Origin: Morella rubra
Taxonomy: Eukaryota > Streptophyta > Magnoliopsida > Fagales > Myricaceae
Direction: 5' to 3'
Assembly (NCBI GenBank): GCA_003952965.2
Contig: CM025849.1
Location: 29,568,464 to 29,632,463 of the forward strand
Length of the DNA stretch: 64,000 bases
Below the pieces are notes generated by a model, which was not told the origin of the DNA, did no database searches, and saw only the letters and a list, made by a program, of their open reading frames with translations. Made by a program: the position numbers and the translations under genes. Shown one piece after another: positions 1-12,442 of the stretch (its first letter is position 1; every line of letters starts with the position of its first letter).

Positions 1-2382
1 CTTAATGAATTGATTAGAATATCCTTGATCGGATCTCTACGTATGCAAATTAAGTGGGCAAAAAATTGAAATGTCATGCATATGGGTTATTTTCATTTAA
101 TTTTATCCAAAAGAAAAGAAAAAAGAAGATGAAAAAAGTTCTAACAGTAATAGCCAATGTTGAAGGATATAAAACTCCGTGGTTTATAAATAAAAAACGT
201 TAAAGTCCCTGCCCATTTGTGGTTTAGTAAAAAAAGGATCTAAAACTTTGTGATTTAGTAAATAAAATGTGACAGTCCCCGCACCGTGTGTGAAAAAAGG
301 CATGTTTATTTATTTTCTTTTTCGATCACACCTTAACTCACTTCTTTGGGAAGGATTGACGAAGCTATATATAAAAATTCGAAAATAAGTGACGCATTAA
401 CACCCATCAGCAGAGGAAAGTGGAGTTTGTTCGAATATAATAATTATATATATAATATAATATAAAAAGACGTGAAGGAATCCATCACTTCATAGAATGA
501 CATTATCTTAAGCATCTGCTTAAAAATAATATTCCCATCTAAATCTCTAGCTAGCCTCTACCCTTTTCCCCATCAGGGAGGTGACTAAGAAAAAACAAAA
601 AATAAAAAAAAAAATTATTGGAGGAGATTTCAAGGTTGACTTAAAAATCAGGTTGAGATCTATTTAAGGATGAATGTTCCCACTTAACCCATCATTAATT
701 TATTGTATATAAAATATTATATATAATATGTTGAAGGTTTTAATATCATAATTAATTGGTCTCACCAGAAAGTCTCCTTTAACCACACAACCACTTTCCA
801 GTCAGCCCAACCTTTCAGCTCTTAAACCCAACATGCACTCAAAAGAAACAATCATCCACAAGGTATGCTATAGCATCTGATAAAGGAGATTTGGTGACTG
901 CATTTTTAAGAATACAGCTGTTGATTTTGATACTTTATTCTTCCTATTAAAATATTCTGTCAATTTCAATCGAAATTGAATTTTTTTTACTTTGAAAATG
1001 ACAATTTTATTCTCACAAAAATGTTACCGTCAAACAAATTATGGGGTAATATTATCATTCCACGTGTAAAAAAAATAAAATAAATTACTTATACAGTCCT
1101 TGTAGTATTGATTTTTAACAAATCAATTACTAAGTATAATTTTGAACGGGATGGTCTATGTTGTTCAATTTTTCATATATCCTTTTGTTCACCAAAAATT
1201 AATCAACTAAAAGAATATAAATATTAGTTAAAGATCAATATATCTATTTTCAAGATCTAATAACCTATCATGGATCCTATTTCTATTAGTATGCTAACTT
1301 TCAATGGGAAAATGACTATTATGTTTAAAAAATGAACTACAGAAACCGTCCTATTCAAAAATTTTAATAGAATGTGTAAAGTGTCTGAAATTAATAATTT
1401 ACAAATATAATGTGACAAAAATAATAATTTAAAATGCGAAGTATTAAAAACCTCATAATCGAAGAATGTAAAGTATATTTATCTTTTTATTTTTATAAAA
1501 TTTATATATATATAAAAAAAACCCCCGAAAAATAGCTCTAATCTTTTGTAGGAATTCTTTAGCAGAATCTTTAATTTTTCTAATTACTTTTATACGTTGT
1601 TTGAAATAACACAAAGATCTTAACAAAGGAACATGTCTATTTAAACTTTGCTAAATGATTGAGATGAGCATCATCCTTACATCATCCTTACGACATCAAT
1701 AGGGATTGCTTCTTGGCACTTGGAGCCCGTCTAATAGAGTCATGAATCTCCCGATTCCTCTTAGAGTTCTGAAGACTAAAGACAATGAAAGATCTGATCT
1801 ACGCCCCTCGCGGAAACCAAAGCACAAACCGTCCCCATATAGACCCCACCATGGGAAAAAGGCTCACTCAAGGGTAGACTCTATCTACCTGTAAAAGGAA
1901 CGCACTTCCAAGTCCCATGTCTCTGTCCCACCCGCACCAAATGTTACCTCTTTAGGTAAGTCCCAACGCATCCTACTCTCCAGGAAACCACACTCTAGGA
2001 TTCCTCTATCTACCCACCTATTTGGTTCCACACCTTTAAAAGGTGGTTTTGGCTTGAAAAATAATAACCATAATAGATATAACAAAGGCTTGTTATGTTT
2101 TTCTTATTTTTCTCTTTTCTTTTCTAATAAAAAAAGCTTGCTTTGATTGATGTAGCGGGATACTGCAATATCTTGATAGTAAATCAAAGAAGGATTATAT
2201 ACACTTAGCTCACATTTTATACCACAATTTATTATTTTTATTATATTAAATTTATTAATTAATGATTTCAGAAAAGGTATCTTTTGTTAAACCTTTCTAT
2301 CAGTTTGTATGAAAAATTTATTTTTTTTACTTCGAAAAATTACGATTTTATTCTTATAAAATAGTCACTGTAAAATAAATTA
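1..2382. other. AT-rich intergenic DNA, no gene recognised
   Basis: I see no supportable coding region. The stretch is AT-rich with many homopolymer A/T runs and TA-rich patches near 440-470 and 710-730. A somewhat less AT-rich part at about 1700-2050 gives only short open frames on both strands, without family resemblance or splice context. No structured RNA was recognised. Confidence 0.6.
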
Positions 2383-2724
2383 GGAAAAAGTACGGAAATA
2401 GTCCATGTGGTTTCACGTTTTGATAAAATAGTCTCCATGGTTTCAATTTAAACACATTAATCCCTGTGGTCAACAATTTGTTACAACGAAGTCCTTCCGT
2501 CAATTCCTCGTTAAACTATTAACGGAGAACGCTGATGTGTTCGTTAATAGTTTCACAGTGGAATTGACACGTCAACGTTCTCTATTAATGATTTCACGGG
2601 GAAGTTGACGGAAGGACCACGTTGCAATAAGTTGCTGACTATAGAGACTAATGTGTTCAAATTGAAACCACATGGACCTTTTGTCAAAACGTGAAACCAC
2701 AGAGACTGTTTCTGTACTTTTCCC
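2383..2724. mobile_element. MITE-like hairpin element, about 340 bp
   Basis: The two halves are imperfect reverse complements over nearly the whole length. The left end starts GGAAAAAGTACGGAAATAGT and the right end, read backwards, starts GGGAAAAGTACAGAAACAGT. Both arms then carry a conserved GTGGTTTCACGTTTTGA word and a shared stretch around AATGTGTT. There is no coding capacity. This is the layout of a miniature inverted-repeat transposable element. The target duplication is not clear, so the superfamily is not assigned. Confidence 0.75.
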
Positions 2725-3944
2725 AAAAAATTAAGGGGATAAAATTATCATTCTACACATCGAAAAATCATTTATCGATCCAAATTAACTAAAAAATTTA
2801 ACCAAGGGTACAATGTGACAAACATAATATATTAGAGTGCAAAAGTGTCAATATCTCATTGTTAGAAGGTACAAAATATATTTATACTTTTAAAGAATGA
2901 TATATAACAGATTACTTCCGATACTATCTAATGTTATCCTAGTAAAGTTTTAGACACGTCACTATTTAATATTACCATTATAAAGTTTTGGACAGAAATC
3001 CACCCTTTTCTCCCTCAATTTAACCCGCAGGATTGAAAGGTGGGGGGTATTTTGGTCCTCCTCTTTCGTTTCTTTGTTTGGTTGGGCCCACCTAAAAACT
3101 CATAGGATAGGGTATTTTTATCCAAATGCACCATACCAGTTAGCTCAAATCCAACTTTCTCCGAGTCCTATATATTTGGGCGTGTTTCTCCACCCGCCTC
3201 CCACCTTCCAATCTCTGTCTTTGAGTTGGGGTGGCTTTTTTCCCACTTTACTCTCTGGGCTCCCACTCCCACTTGACCTGCTGCCTGCTCGTATCGTTCA
3301 TTCTGAAAGAAGGGAAAGGAGAGAAATAGATATAAAATTTACCGATTCTCAAATCACATCCTCCTCATTGAGCTTTTTCAATTCGATCATGCATCCGATT
3401 GTACATTTCTTTGCAAGTCCTCACCCTTTGAACTTCTGAACCACTCTGTTCTGGTGTCCGCCTCTGTCTCCGTTCAGAGCATAATAGAAACGACCATGAA
3501 ATTCCCATTTCTCAACCAAATCTCAGAGTCTCAAATTTGTTTCTTATTTTAATTTCATAGGCCACTTTCAGATTCCTTTGTTCTCTCTTTCTACTGTCCA
3601 AGATCTGTTCTCCACCTACCCATTTGCTCTCACTGCCGCTTGAGCTAGTCCATACTCTGAAATTTAGCTCAATCTCTCTGAAGAATCTTGAAAACCCCAC
3701 ATCTTAACCTAAGCCCTCACTTTCATTTTCCTTTCTTTTTTTTTTTTTTGCCTTTCATGATCCATTCCCTCAGGAACTCCACCCCGAGATCCATATCTGT
3801 CTCGTTCTCTCTCTTCGGATGCCCAAATTTCTTGGAAGCGAGGATGGATCTGATCCCACGCGTACCCTCAAGACCCATACACCCCAGAACTTGTGGGTGT
3901 CTCTAGCGAAGCCGGCCGACCGGCCCGGCGATTTCGTTCCGCCA
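2725..3944 (+). promoter_or_regulatory. Promoter and 5' leader of the MGP2/SIA1-like gene
   Basis: A TATA-like CTATATATT lies at 3168-3176, in a region that turns C/T-rich downstream (3180-3800), as is common for plant 5' leaders. If transcription starts near 3200 the leader is about 740 nt and holds several upstream ATGs, for example a 49-codon frame from 3757 that ends at 3906. A leader intron would remove some of these but cannot be fixed from sequence alone. Confidence 0.45.
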
Positions 3945-5126
3945 ATGAAACGGTCGGTCCGGCCTCTCTTCAGCATTCTTCTGCTCATCGTGTTCACGGC
4001 CACTGTTAGTTTCCGCGCCTTTATACGGCACGCTGTGGGCTCGGGTACTATCGAGCTTGACCTCATGAATGTATTGGCTCATACGCCGGTGCCGGCACCG
4101 GTGTTCAACTCCACGCTGCTCCAATACGCAGCGGTTGAGATAAGTGAAGCACGAGAGAAGCAGGAGATAGAGCAATTGTTGGATGGCAACTTCGGTAGCC
4201 AGGGACGGTACAGGACCTTCGCCTCTTGGCGGAGGTTCAATACCCACGATATCCGAGCCAGTTCCTCCAATGGACTGCCCTTATCGCTGCGATCGCCGCA
4301 GATTTATCGTCATTGGTTGGATTTCCGGCGAGGATTGCACGAGTGGGCTCGAAAGAAATCGTTATTCGACCCGGAAATTATTTCTGACTTGACAAGACAA
4401 GTTAAGCATCCCATTGACAGAAACAACGGATTGGTGCGTACAAATCAACGGTACTCGTCGTGTGCGGTTGTGGGGAACAGTGGGATTTTGCTGAAGAGTG
4501 ATTCTGGGGAGCTGATTGACAGCCATGAGTTTGTGATAAGGTTGAACAACGCCAGAATCAGGGGTTTCGAGCGCAAAGTAGGGTCAAAGACCAATCTTTC
4601 CTTTGTAAATAGTAACATTCTACACTTTTGCACCAGGAGGCAAGGGTGTTTTTGCCACCCATACGGGGTCAGAGTGCCGATTCTCCTATACATTTGCCAG
4701 CCGGTGCATATCTTGGACTATAACCTCTGCAATTCGTCCCACAAGGCGCCTTTGCTCGTGACGGATCCGCGGTTCGACGTCTTGTGTTCAAGGATTGTCA
4801 AGTATTACTCGTTGAAACGGTTTGCTGAGGAGACGGGGAAGTCATTGGAAGAATGGGGGGCTGCTCATGATGGCGCCAATTTCCATTACTCGTCTGGTAT
4901 GCAGGCTGTGATGCTGGCTTTGGGAGTCTGCGACAAAGTTAGTATTTTTGGTTTTGGGAAATCGACCTCGGCTAAGCATCACTACCATACCAATCAGAAG
5001 GAAGAGCTTGGAATCCATGACTATGAGGGAGAGTATGCCTTCTATAGAGATGCGATGGAGAAGCCATGGGAGATACCCTTCATTTCCGGCAAGTTCAAGT
5101 TTCCTCCTACGGTATTATACCAATGA
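3945..5126 (+). CDS. MGP2: Sialyltransferase-like protein (GT29), MGP2/SIA1 type
   Basis: The gene encodes 393 residues in one uninterrupted exon and looks intact. Residues 7-26 form a single hydrophobic segment after a short basic N-terminus (MKRSVRPLF), the type II anchor of Golgi glycosyltransferases. Sialylmotif L lies at about 171-218 ([19 protein letters not shown]), motif S at 311-338 ([14 protein letters not shown]), the motif III region at 345-348 (HHYH) and motif VS at 358-363 (H-x4-E). The start MKRSVRPLF agrees with the Arabidopsis MGP2 N-terminus as I remember it, and so does the overall length of about 390. An in-frame ATG at 3819 would add 42 polar residues before the anchor, so I prefer 3945. 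Plants lack clear sialic acid donors. The true substrate is unresolved, and known roles concern pollen germination and tube growth. It stands alone on the + strand, about 3 kb from PARP3. Confidence 0.9.
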   Translation: MKRSVRPLFSILLLIVFTATVSFRAFIRHAVGSGTIELDLMNVLAHTPVPAPVFNSTLLQYAAVEISEAREKQEIEQLLDGNFGSQGRYRTFASWRRFNTHDIRASSSNGLPLSLRSPQIYRHWLDFRRGLHEWARKKSLFDPEIISDLTRQVKHPIDRNNGLVRTNQRYSSCAVVGNSGILLKSDSGELIDSHEFVIRLNNARIRGFERKVGSKTNLSFVNSNILHFCTRRQGCFCHPYGVRVPILLYICQPVHILDYNLCNSSHKAPLLVTDPRFDVLCSRIVKYYSLKRFAEETGKSLEEWGAAHDGANFHYSSGMQAVMLALGVCDKVSIFGFGKSTSAKHHYHTNQKEELGIHDYEGEYAFYRDAMEKPWEIPFISGKFKFPPTVLYQ

Positions 5127-6296
5127 TGTTCTCGGTCGTTGATTTTGTTGGATTGAAATTGGTTGATTTTTTTGTCAGCTTTGCATTGATTGTATTTTTG
5201 TTGTAGAAGAAGGAAGTCGCTTTTTCACCTATTAGGAAGTCAGAGGGACAAATTGTTTGACCATTACTGTTGCATATTCTGGCCCTGTACTATCAAAGGT
5301 AGTTTGGGTGATACTAAACATTTAAAATTGGGAATCTCGAAATATGATTCAAGAGTTGGGTTCACACTTGTTCTTGCTTTTGTTGGGGCTGTTCGTTTCT
5401 CTCTGATTCTTCAACTTTTGAGCCAGAAAAGTTCCATCATTTCCCTGTTCTGTATGAGAACTTTTCTGGACAACAATTTTTGTCGCATTGGACATAGTCA
5501 TATGAAAGGATAGTACATCAATCACCTTCAACCTGCTCGTTACTGTTAAGTTTTTCACTTTTGAATTTAAATGCTTGTTGAGTTTCAAACAGTTGATTCC
5601 TCGTATGATTTTTAATACCTGGTACTGAATTTTCTCGAATTGAATACTTCAGAAAACACTTACCTTAATTAGTTGTCATATGGATGGCTGCCAATTACTT
5701 TTATAGTGGAATACGATTATTTTGGAATCGATTGCCATGAAGAGGAAGCTATCATTTCATATCCAGCAACTTGCTTTTCATTTGACTTAAAAGCTGGAGT
5801 TCCATCTATCTATTTGGTAGGGTTCCCTACATGAGAAAATCCTTCAAATTAGGAAATAAGAATGCTCTGTATTCATGGCAGGCTGTACTTCGGGTAGCTC
5901 TAAGTTGGGTTTAGAATCAGAATTCAAAGAAACTCCAGAATTTTCAAATATGGATTTGAATTGAAGGCAATTAATTTCTATGACATAAGTTTGAAGATTC
6001 TCTTATTTTAGTATATTTTAGTATCTTCTCGCCAATTAGAAGTGAAACTGGTAAACATCCAGCACTTTCCTTTATCTGATTGTGTTTGTTCCCTGTTGCT
6101 TCTTATCCTGTTGGTTGGATATTCCCACTGCTTTGATTCATCCACAGAAGTTGTTTTATTTCTTTCCATTTGGAGAAAGTCATAGAGCTGCACCCAATTA
6201 CCACTCCCTCAACAAAAATTGAATTCAATGTTGCTTGACAACCCATGAATTCCGTGACTTAGTTCATTGCTTCTCTGCTAATTTTCTCGGTAAACC
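5127..6296. other. 3' flank of the MGP2-like gene, no further gene
   Basis: The first 300-400 bases are T-rich and likely hold the 3' UTR. No clear single polyadenylation site stands out. Beyond that the sequence is AT-rich, and short open frames on both strands resemble nothing I know. Confidence 0.5.
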
Positions 6297-6735
6297 CAAT
6301 GGATGGAACTTGGAACTTGCTCTATAGGAGTTAAATATTGGACCTAAGTGAAGTGTACAGTTAGAGAGAAATTTAACTGTTTAACCCAAAGTTGTATGTT
6401 ATTTTCTTCTTCTTTTTTTCTCTCTAAATAATGCGGTGCAAGAACTCGTACCAGGAAATCCTACATACGACCTAACTTTATAAAAACTAGCGATACCCCA
6501 TAAAAGGGGCACATCTAATGGATGGAACTTGAAAGTTGCTGTAATAGGAGTTTATTTTTTGGACCCAACTGAAGTGAACAGTTAGAGAAATTTAACTGTT
6601 TAACCGAAAGTTGTATATCCTTTTGGATTTTTTTTTTTTTTTTTTATCTAAATAGTTGCGTGAAAACCCATACATGGAAATTCTACATATGACGTAAGAG
6701 TAATTAAAAACTTGCAATACCTCATAAAAGGGTAA
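6297..6735. repeat. Two tandem copies of a unit of about 220 bp
   Basis: The blocks 6297-6510 and 6517-6735 align along their length. Both contain AATGGATGGAACTTG near the start, then a shared GTTAGAGA..AAATTTAACTGTTTAACC word, a T-rich run, and CATAAAAGGG near the end. They differ by scattered substitutions and by the length of the T-run, so the duplication is not recent. No coding role is seen. Confidence 0.8.
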
Positions 6736-8083
6736 GGGAGACTAGTCCATGCTAGACAGATAGAGCAGCGACGGATCACAATAGACGTAACTACTAGAAC
6801 CAATAAGAACTAGTAATTAAAGTTGACAGTCTAGATACAACAAAGCACACCGGAGAGCCGGAAAAAGCCCAAAGGGGACGTAAAAGACCACCGGGAGCTG
6901 CACCAAGTTGTATATTTCTGAGAGACAAAAGGAAAGTCTTTTTTGTAGGGTAATTAGACAAAAAGAAAGTTTTGCAGAAGAGAGACATTCCGTTCGATGA
7001 TGCAAACAAAACTAAGCTGAGATTTCTTCTCTCTTTAGGAGTATAATCAGTCCAAGCTAAATTTTTGGGTAAAGAAAATCTTCGAAATTGCATACTCTGT
7101 CCGCAAAAGTTCACAACTAAATTTTTTTTTTTTTTTATGTGCGCAACGTTTATCACAAAGAAACATGTTTATCTTTTTTTGATCAAGACATACAACTACT
7201 ACACATTCCATGATTAAAAAACACATTATAATCATGGAAGGGGTCGGCATCCTGATACAGCGAGATGAGAAAAATAAGAGAATTAACTCTACACGAAAGC
7301 TTAGTAGCCGCCCAACGAGTTAATTAGTGCGCTAATTTGTTTCCACCTCGTTTAACATGTCGTGACTTCGCAAAGAAACATGTTTAATGTGAAGAAGCAG
7401 TTGGCTTCTTTCTTTTTTAGGTTAAGCTCTTGTCATCTTTTGATAATTGCCAAAAGCATCGCACTTTAAAGAAGAAGAAAAACCCACAACAAAAAAACAA
7501 AGAAAAGAACAGAGAGAAAGACAAGATTGAAAAGCATGATATTCTGCGTGGAAGCATGATAAAAGCTTTATCATGATCAACCACCTGCAGGCTGCATGCA
7601 CGACTAATAATTTGGCCTATTCCATTCCGCTGTGACCAAATGGTCAAAAATTCTCAATTTTGATAGTTGTTGATCAAATCATTGCTCCACCCTTCAAAGA
7701 TAATTCCTTTCTTTTATTTGTTTGACTTTCGGTTATTTGACTTTTAGGGACCCACTGAATCTCAAACACAATCTATAAATTGGTCTTCACTTTGTTCTTC
7801 ATGCCATCTCCGTACCTTTCATCCATCAATGAGGGTTAAAGAAAAGTTCATATATACAAAGGATCATCAACATACACTAACCAAGGGCTATACATAATAC
7901 ACGGACCTATCCAGAAAAGGAAGGAAAAGGAGAAAAAACAAAAACAAAGAGGAAAAAAAAGGCTGCACGGACCTAACAAAACCAGTCCATCCCCCCTTCA
8001 AAAAGTTCCATCACCAGCAAAAGTTGGCTAACTGAAGAGACAAAAAGCACTTGTACAGAACCAAAATTTCTTCCACCTGATCT
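6736..8083. other. Intergenic region downstream of PARP3, no gene recognised
   Basis: The stretch lies between the tandem repeat and the PARP3 stop codon. A minus-strand open frame of about 120 codons around 6794-7156 has no recognisable domain. The part nearest 8083 is probably the PARP3 3' UTR on the minus strand. Confidence 0.45.
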
Positions 8084-11000
8084 TCATGGCTCCTCGGCAA
8101 CCATCACCACGTCCTTCTCCTGAAACCGCACCTGCACCACAAACTGCATGCTCACCTGACACAACATGCAGCAATTGTATTACCAGTTAAAGCCTCAACG
8201 AATTTTGGTCTCAAATCGACCAAAGCCTAGCTAATAGTCTTCTGACGGTTGCTTAATTTCATACCAGTTTAGGATCGTAAACAGCGTACTCGTTGTATTC
8301 AAGTGGGCTTTCTTTGTAATCTGAGGGAACCAAGTGACCGCAGGGAACTTTGATATTGTCTTTCCAAACGAAGTGTTCTGATTCATTGGGTTTCTTTCGA
8401 CCCAATCCCTTCACCCCAATCTTCTTCTCTTCCAAGGACTTCGTATCCTGCCCCATCGAGTTACAGCAGAACATTTAAAGGAAACTGTGTCAAGTGTCGA
8501 CCAATCATCTGAAAAGGATTTAAGAGAAGTTCACAAACCTGAGGTACTTTCTTTACTTCTGCAACATTGTCTCCTAGAGAGGCAATTGCAAGGACCAAGA
8601 ACCCCTCCGGTCTGTCTACAGCAGTAAACCTAGCAGCTTCGGCTGAAGCATCTGAGCAGACGATTGCTCGGCCAAACTGTTTGACAGAGAACACACAGAA
8701 TTGATGCAACAGACACCTTGTTTGCGCATATAGATGAGAATACAACGGGAATGTATGCGATTTAAATGATCAGTTTACTACCATATAACCCGGTACAGGG
8801 AGATGGCATATCGCTGGCAAGAACCCTTGATGCAAGTGCCTCATCACATTCGAGCTGCGTGTGCCTGTGATGAAAAGAGTTGCATACAGCATAGAAAGTC
8901 ATCCCGCAAACAAACAAAAGAAAGAACACTGAAGAACGATACCAGAATGACCTTCTTACCACACCATAAAAGGACTTTGTTTGGCAACTTCTTTATTTCA
9001 TCATAAGAAGGCATGGCATTCGATTCTACCTCAAAAATGTACTCAGCGGTTACATCATATTCCTAGAATGCATAGAAGTTCACGGAACAAAAGACGCTTA
9101 GAATAGTGTATTCCATGGAAAAATATTTGCAAGCAAGAGAATCCCACTATGTTCAGATAACTTACTATAGCTCCAACTACCACAGGTTCGTAAGTTTTCT
9201 CCAGATACTTTGTGATCATCTGGTATTCCTCAGAGTTTTTATCTAAGGGGGAGACAGAGCATCCGAGTTTCTCATATCGTTCAGACAATGGATCATCAAG
9301 GGTAGAGCCACTCATGTCTCCTATTATGTGTGAAGCCACATTTATGTCTCGGATACTCTCTAGTGCAGCGGCAGCCTGATCATTTGGGCAGGTGAGAGTC
9401 AAAACATCTTCAAGAATATTGATTTACAGGAAATGCAAACACATCCGTTTCCCTTACATGATCTGCAATTTCTCGGAATTCCTTCAGGATGAAAGGCCTA
9501 GTAGACTGCATCAGAGTGAACCATCTTTGGCTGTAATCTGACCTCACAGCCTCGGCCTTCTGCCCCGTCTCCTTTATTGATTTTACTTTTTCGATGTACT
9601 CTAGAAGAGCCTCCTCACCTGATGATGATATTTCTCTGTTAGCCCATTTCTTCCAGGATGGACGAAAGAGAAAGAAAGAAATACAGGTTTCGTACATTTT
9701 TTCAAGTGGAAAGTAGTTGCCATTCCTGTGGGTATATCAGGGGGATCATACCCCATCTCCATCAAGGCGTACCTAAGTGAAAGATGGAAAATTTTCATGT
9801 TCCAAATGGTCACTGAAAATGGAACTATTATAGATCAATTATACCTGTATATCCCCTGACTGCACAAAACTTTCATTAAATTGGCAACAAAAGGGTCAAG
9901 TTTGCAGTGTGCGACTGCAGCTCCTAGCTGCCTAAGACGAAGACCTCCATGCCTCACTTCAACTCCATCATCCTGTCCAGGGTTAATGAAACTTCTTTAA
10001 CCATTAGGAATAGCAACCTTCACATTTTTGCCCGGGGTTTAAAACAAGAAAGAAGCAATAGTACCATGTCAACAGGATAGAACTTCAGTGGCTTCTTCTG
10101 AAACTTCTTCTCTCTTTCCCAGGGCTCAAATTCATTGCCAGTTACTTCTTCGAATATCCTCACAAACTCTTTCACGGCCTCATCGGTATCTAACTCTTCG
10201 AGACTCTCCTCCGCATTTGGATCATCACCCACCCTCCCTTTCTTATAGTACAGATGCAATCCAGAGTCTGGTACCGTGATCAGTTGCAAGACACAATAGC
10301 TGCACCAGGTAAATTCAAATTCTCAAATACAAAGTCACAAAAAGGTCGACTCAAAGCAGAGTGTGGAAGGATTTCGGTCTTACTCGTTCAGTCCTCGCCC
10401 CAAGTTGCAGAGAGAAAAGGCGCAGTTGTACAATATCCCATCTCTTTCAAAGATCTCTCCACCTTCTTCCTGCAATTTACTGTCCTTATGTACTCCTCTC
10501 TTGCCGAAAATCTTTAACTGCACCCAGAGAGCGATTTATTAAAAGAACATCACTAGTAAGTGTCCTCTTGGGTTCTGCTGCTGAGAATAGTAATCGAAGA
10601 GGACATACTTCTGTCATGAGCGATTCGAGTGCCTCCTCACTAGGATCCTGTTTGTCCCACGGAATTCCTTTTCCTTCCACTAAAAAATCGCTTGCGATAT
10701 CATAAGCTTCGAGAGGCTGGGGTTCTTTTTTCTTAATGCTATCTACAAACCAAGCTTCGCTTACTACAGGTATGCCTCCCTCCCTGCAAAAGATCCCAAT
10801 CACAATTGATATTTGTCGTCTTTAAAACCAATTGCAGAAGAGCTAATCTCCAATGACTCTCCCTGTCTTGTGAAGATCATGAAATTGCATGAACTTCTAC
10901 GTCTATAGCGACATCTACAGCTCACCAAGAAAGATGTGAAATAGTCCTAAAATGCTTGTACACTCACAATGCATCCGCAAGCTTAGTTGAACCACCACGC

Positions 11001-12442
11001 TCTCTCTCAGCAGGCGACGCAACCAGACAAGTCACACCTGCAAGGGTCGTTACAATGAATGCCAGCGCAAGACATTAGCATGTGCCCCCCATAGCAGTTG
11101 GCAGTTTAAAATTTTCTTAGACTGCGATGTTACCAATGACAGAGTTCGAAACTTTCCCTCCAAGTTTTTCGATTTCTTTTCTCCAGTAGTCCTACGTTCA
11201 CCATGACAACATGTCAACATATAAATAATCCAAATTTGAACTCCCTGCGTGCTACATGGGATTAATCATGAGAGCAAGCCATTTCGTTATCAATAGCAGT
11301 TGACAGTCTAACATACGTGTGTTCGAGAAAGACGGCCTGTTAGACAAATCATAATTCCCGTAAAAGGTTTGGCCAAGATGGCTACATTTCTTCGAGGCCG
11401 GCGACTTGGATCCTGATACTTCTTTATCAACTGTACATGCCACAGACACAGAAAGCTCAATGGATGACCAATAATTGGGCACAAACATCAGCATAAGGAT
11501 AAAATTGAGTTCTGAGGAAGAATAAACTACGTGTGTAACAGGAGAATTGAGAACGGAATCTGGGATTTTGGTTGGTTCTTGTTTCCTTGGTGGATCCTTC
11601 GTGCTGAAGGTGCAGGAAGACCACTCACTAAGAAATCCTGAGCAAATATAACGTGTGCGCGCGAATTCCAGGTTGCCGTTGCAAACAGGGCATTTCTCTA
11701 ATGGCCCAAAAAAAAGCAAGTCTTGGCTGTACACAAGTTAGATTTAATCACTATTAAAGGCAACTTCCACGAGAACAAAGGACTACTATATATAAATCAC
11801 TACGAAATGCTTTTAATATGTGTTTGTGATCAAGTGGATGTCAGACTAACCATCTAGCTATAATATCACTATCAGGGCCAGAGGAATCTTGGCCGTTGGC
11901 TTCCAGTATTTCCCGCATTTGTTGGATAGAGAGATTCTCTCTAATGGCTTTACAGAATTCTTCAAACTCCGCAAGTATCTCTTCTGCAGCTTTCCGGTTA
12001 GTCTGGCCATTGTCATTTTCAGGCTTGGGCTTCTTTGGAGAATGCCCTGCTTCATGTTCAGTCTTTTCTGCCTTCTGCTTCCTTGTCTGCACCTTCCCTT
12101 CTCCGGCAGACGCGCGAGAATGAGACCTTGTCTCATGAACCTGTTCGAAAAACCACCATACGCCATTTAAGAAAACTCCCCTCCTCCTACCGTTTTGCAA
12201 CCCTTGTATATTACATGGCAGTTCACCATTTAAGACAAAAGCAGATTAAATCATTCAATCAGATAGATGGAGAGCTTAAGTCATGTCATGGGAAGCAAAT
12301 TATGATGAGACAGAAAGAAAAGTAGCAGGTACGCTTCTTGCAAAGCCATATTTTTGTAAGCTACAAGCAAGTTACTGTTCAATAAACAAGCACAATTGAA
12401 AGAGTATGGATTAAAAGTAGTAAGAGGAGAACGAACCTTCAT
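8084..12442 (-). CDS. PARP3: Poly(ADP-ribose) polymerase-like protein 3 (PARP3)
   Basis: Eighteen coding exons keep phase throughout and give 805 residues, close to about 814 for Arabidopsis. Exons from 5': 12442-12437, 12140-11851, 11726-11531, 11430-11317, 11191-11134, 11037-10968, 10783-10609, 10517-10384, 10299-10065, 9972-9845, 9772-9696, 9618-9458, 9375-9181, 9062-8960, 8864-8782, 8676-8539, 8447-8265, 8155-8084. Domains in order are a basic N-terminus, PADR1 zinc ribbon (about 60-165, CPVC), BRCT (about 185-290), WGR (about 300-425), PARP regulatory helices (about 440-560) and the catalytic fold (about 570-805). The His-Tyr-Glu triad of PARP1 reads Cys647, Val681, Glu774 (LLWCG, GRAIVCSD, YNEYAVYD). 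This is the known plant PARP3 pattern, so canonical polymerase activity is unlikely. PARP3 is a nuclear protein linked to seed germination and storability. No frameshift or stop was seen. Confidence 0.95.

Noticed and set aside
1706-2085. Short open frames on both strands of about 62-66 codons
   Set aside because: No family resemblance, no splice-site context, and no promoter signal.
3819-3944. 42-residue N-terminal extension of the MGP2-like protein
   Set aside because: In frame, but it would precede the signal anchor with a polar stretch, and the family starts at MKRSVRPLF.
6794-7156. A 120-codon minus-strand frame downstream of PARP3
   Set aside because: Its translation resembles no known domain, and the second overlapping minus-strand frame is just as open. 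It may be repeat-derived, but no partner copy is in this window.
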